Positions 63,016-64,000 of a stretch of 64,000 bases of DNA are shown piece after piece (within the stretch, counting starts at the first letter, position 1; each line of letters opens with the position of its first letter). Source of the DNA: Lachnospiraceae bacterium. GTDB taxonomy: Bacteria; Bacillota; Clostridia; Lachnospirales; Lachnospiraceae. The position numbers were made by a program, and so were the translations under genes. Where the stretch lies: positions 1-64,000 of the forward strand of contig JAFLTC010000011.1 in NCBI GenBank assembly GCA_022510615.1, in the 5' to 3' direction. The notes beneath the pieces are model-generated. The model had not been told where the DNA came from. It saw only the letters and a program-made list of their open reading frames with translations, and did not search any database.

Positions 63016-63203
63016 TCTGTAATTTCAATAGCACTTGTGGGACATTCTTCTGCTGCCTGTCTGGCATCTTCCTCAAGCTCCTCCGGTACAACATCCACCT
63101 GAGCCTCTGCCTTCCCATCATCATTAAACTCATACACTGTGCTACAAGAAGAAACACACATACCGCAGGAAATACAAGTATCCTGATCCACATAAGTCTT
63201 CAT
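63012..63203 (-). CDS. Small single-cluster ferredoxin
   Basis: A 63-residue ferredoxin. The Cys pattern CISCGMCVSSC near the N-terminus and EECPTSAI near the C-terminus provides ligands for one [4Fe-4S] cluster; the usual Pro after the last N-terminal Cys is Ser here. It is acidic. Such proteins carry low-potential electrons in anaerobes; the partner is unknown. AAAGGAG precedes the ATG. Confidence 0.9.
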   Translation of the reverse strand: MKTYVDQDTCISCGMCVSSCSTVYEFNDDGKAEAQVDVVPEELEEDARQAAEECPTSAIEITD

Positions 63204-63291
63204 ACATCACAACTCCTTTATCATATTTTTATCAGTATAGACAGATATATTTTTTTTATACGAAAGAGCAGGTGAATTTTATTTGTTGCAA

Positions 63292-63389
63292 AAAAAGGGG
63301 GTGGTATCCTATTCACGACTCTGCGTTTTATCCGCCGCAGGCGGATGCGAAGCCATAGCAGAGAGTGATAGGATACCAATCCCCTTTTT
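63292..63389 (-). terminator. Long hairpin with T-run (possible terminator)
   Basis: A stem of about 20 bp (AAAAAGGGG, TGGTATCCTAT) pairs with 63367-63389. Inside are CTGC/GCAG and ATCCGCC/GGCGGAT stems. On the minus strand it ends in CCCCC and seven T, and it follows the minus-strand hypothetical gene, so termination there is likely. Its architecture recalls hairpin family 1, but the apical sequence does not match. Confidence 0.65.
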
Positions 63390-63404
63390 AAACAAGAAAC
63401 AAAA

Positions 63405-63674
63405 TCAATCCTCATCAATAACCTGTATTTCCAAATAATCAAACTCTATCGTCTCAATAAAATTATCCTGCTCAAAGCGGGTTTTATCAATTCGTTTGAA
63501 TTCTGCTATATTTTTATCCAACCATATCGGCTCCTGCAAATCAAAGGCCATACAGAACTCATGCAGACCCGCAAACACCTTTTTTGTCCGGTTCATGGTT
63601 ATATCGGAATTTTCATATACCATGTCCTGTAACAGATGGTTATCTTTAAAAATTTTTCCCCAGATACGAAACAT
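63405..63674 (-). CDS. Conserved-looking hypothetical protein
   Basis: An 89-residue soluble acidic protein (MFRIWGKIFKDNHLLQDMVYENS, ending FDYLEIQVIDED). No motif recognised. The frame opens at 63704, but the ATG at 63674 is preceded by GGGGGAAC and is the likelier start. Confidence 0.6.
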   Translation of the reverse strand: MFRIWGKIFKDNHLLQDMVYENSDITMNRTKKVFAGLHEFCMAFDLQEPIWLDKNIAEFKRIDKTRFEQDNFIETIEFDYLEIQVIDED

Positions 63675-63710
63675 AGTTCCCCCATTTCTCCGATTGGATT
63701 TCATGTCATC

Positions 63711-63736
63711 TTAGTACGATGGTGTCACCGTACTAA
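63711..63736. repeat. Palindromic intergenic repeat, copy 8
   Basis: A full 26-bp copy, imperfect: TTAGTACGATGG, TGT centre, CACCGTACTAA. It lies between divergent genes. Flanking TTAG and CTAA are kept, with A/G substitutions on both arms that preserve most pairing. Confidence 0.7.
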
Positions 63737-63796
63737 CAGCCGGTAAATGTAATATTTGAAATTATATATAGTTTTTTGCAAAATGTAAAGAATTAT

Positions 63797-63824
63797 TTGA
63801 CTTTCTAGCTATTTCTCTTATAAT
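63797..63824 (+). promoter_or_regulatory. Promoter of the gene at the right edge
   Basis: TTGACT, 16 bp, TATAAT, 73 bp before the ATG at 63898. Confidence 0.6.
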
Positions 63825-63897
63825 AGAATTGTAGTATTATGTAAAGATTTCACTGGACTGACAGTGCCGCAAAGTAGTATGCAGATAGGAGAAAGCT

Positions 63898-64000
63898 ATG
63901 TTAGATGAGGAATTGCAAACATCATATATCAAACAGCTTCGTCTTCCGAAAGACAGGGACAACGTATTTGATAATGAAGACCGGGAGTTTGAAGAGATGA
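63898..64000 (+). CDS. Partial gene, cut by the right edge
   Basis: An ATG behind ATAGGAG opens a frame of 34 codons that runs out of the window (MLDEELQTSYIKQLRLPKDR). Too short to assign. Confidence 0.5.
   Translation, partial: MLDEELQTSYIKQLRLPKDRDNVFDNEDREFEEM

Overview
The window looks like a chromosomal segment of a low-GC, Gram-positive, anaerobic, probably spore-forming Clostridia member, most likely Lachnospiraceae. The reasons are AG-rich Shine-Dalgarno sites, frequent TTG and GTG starts, a SpoIIM-family gene, a GGGtGRT-family pair, UPF0237/UPF0210 genes, several secreted Ig-like surface proteins and a Gld-type ABC cluster. No phage, insertion sequence, CRISPR array or rRNA was seen. 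The assignment rests on recognising protein families by eye; no search was run.

Layout. 1-6.4 kb: 3' part of a U32 peptidase gene, then an overlapping rodA/ftsW-type gene and class B PBP gene, a Nudix hydrolase and a two-domain polyphosphate:AMP phosphotransferase. 6.4-10.7 kb: a secreted transglutaminase-like protein, two long hairpin elements, tRNA-Leu(CAA) on the minus strand and a secreted Ig-like protein with an Asp-rich tract. 10.7-20.6 kb: polA, coaE, an FtsA-like protein with a long C-terminal extension, a diguanylate cyclase, an MBL hydrolase, and an ACT/UPF0210 pair. 20.7-24.2 kb: aminotransferase, ADP-ribose pyrophosphatase, SpoIIM, and a minus-strand DAHP synthase. 24.3-31 kb: ABC ATPase, permease, GldG-like and DUF4340 proteins, cysS and a small lipoprotein. 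31-32.5 kb: an AT-rich pocket with a decayed LytTR response regulator and an orphan membrane protein, bounded by two hairpin elements. 32.5-41.3 kb: DRE-TIM aldolase (minus), purM-purN-purD-glyA, a LUD protein, topB and a left-handed beta-helix protein. 41.3-43.2 kb: a NifU-like/GGGtGRT pair with its own promoter and terminator. 43.2-51.4 kb: a small hypothetical, nitrilase, TepA-like protease, ftsK/spoIIIE, two overlapping ATP-grasp genes and fhs. 51.4-59 kb: an NlpC/P60 lipoprotein, a split OatA-like acyltransferase/SGNH pair (minus), a secreted Ig-like protein and a BlaI/BlaR1-type pair. 59-64 kb: pyrB-pyrI (minus), an aconitase-family hydratase, a ferredoxin, a small hypothetical, and the start of one more gene.

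Two dispersed non-coding repeat families are the most unusual content. Family 1 has four members (about 7.8, 8.0, 31.0 and 32.4 kb). These are long hairpins with a conserved apical region whose paired bases change together between copies. Each lies just 3' of a gene and points the same way as that gene. Family 2 is a roughly 20-26 bp palindrome with consensus half-site GCACGATGGC or GCATAACGGC. It occurs at eight intergenic places as whole, hybrid or half copies, and in three cases its own TAG is the stop codon of the neighbouring gene.

Functionally the window is mostly housekeeping: wall synthesis and modification (RodA/PBP, OatA-like pair, NlpC/P60), DNA replication and segregation (PolA, TopB, FtsK), one-carbon and purine metabolism (Fhs, GlyA, PurM/N/D), pyrimidine synthesis (PyrB/I) and the shikimate entry step. 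Among these are several conserved but poorly understood gene pairs.
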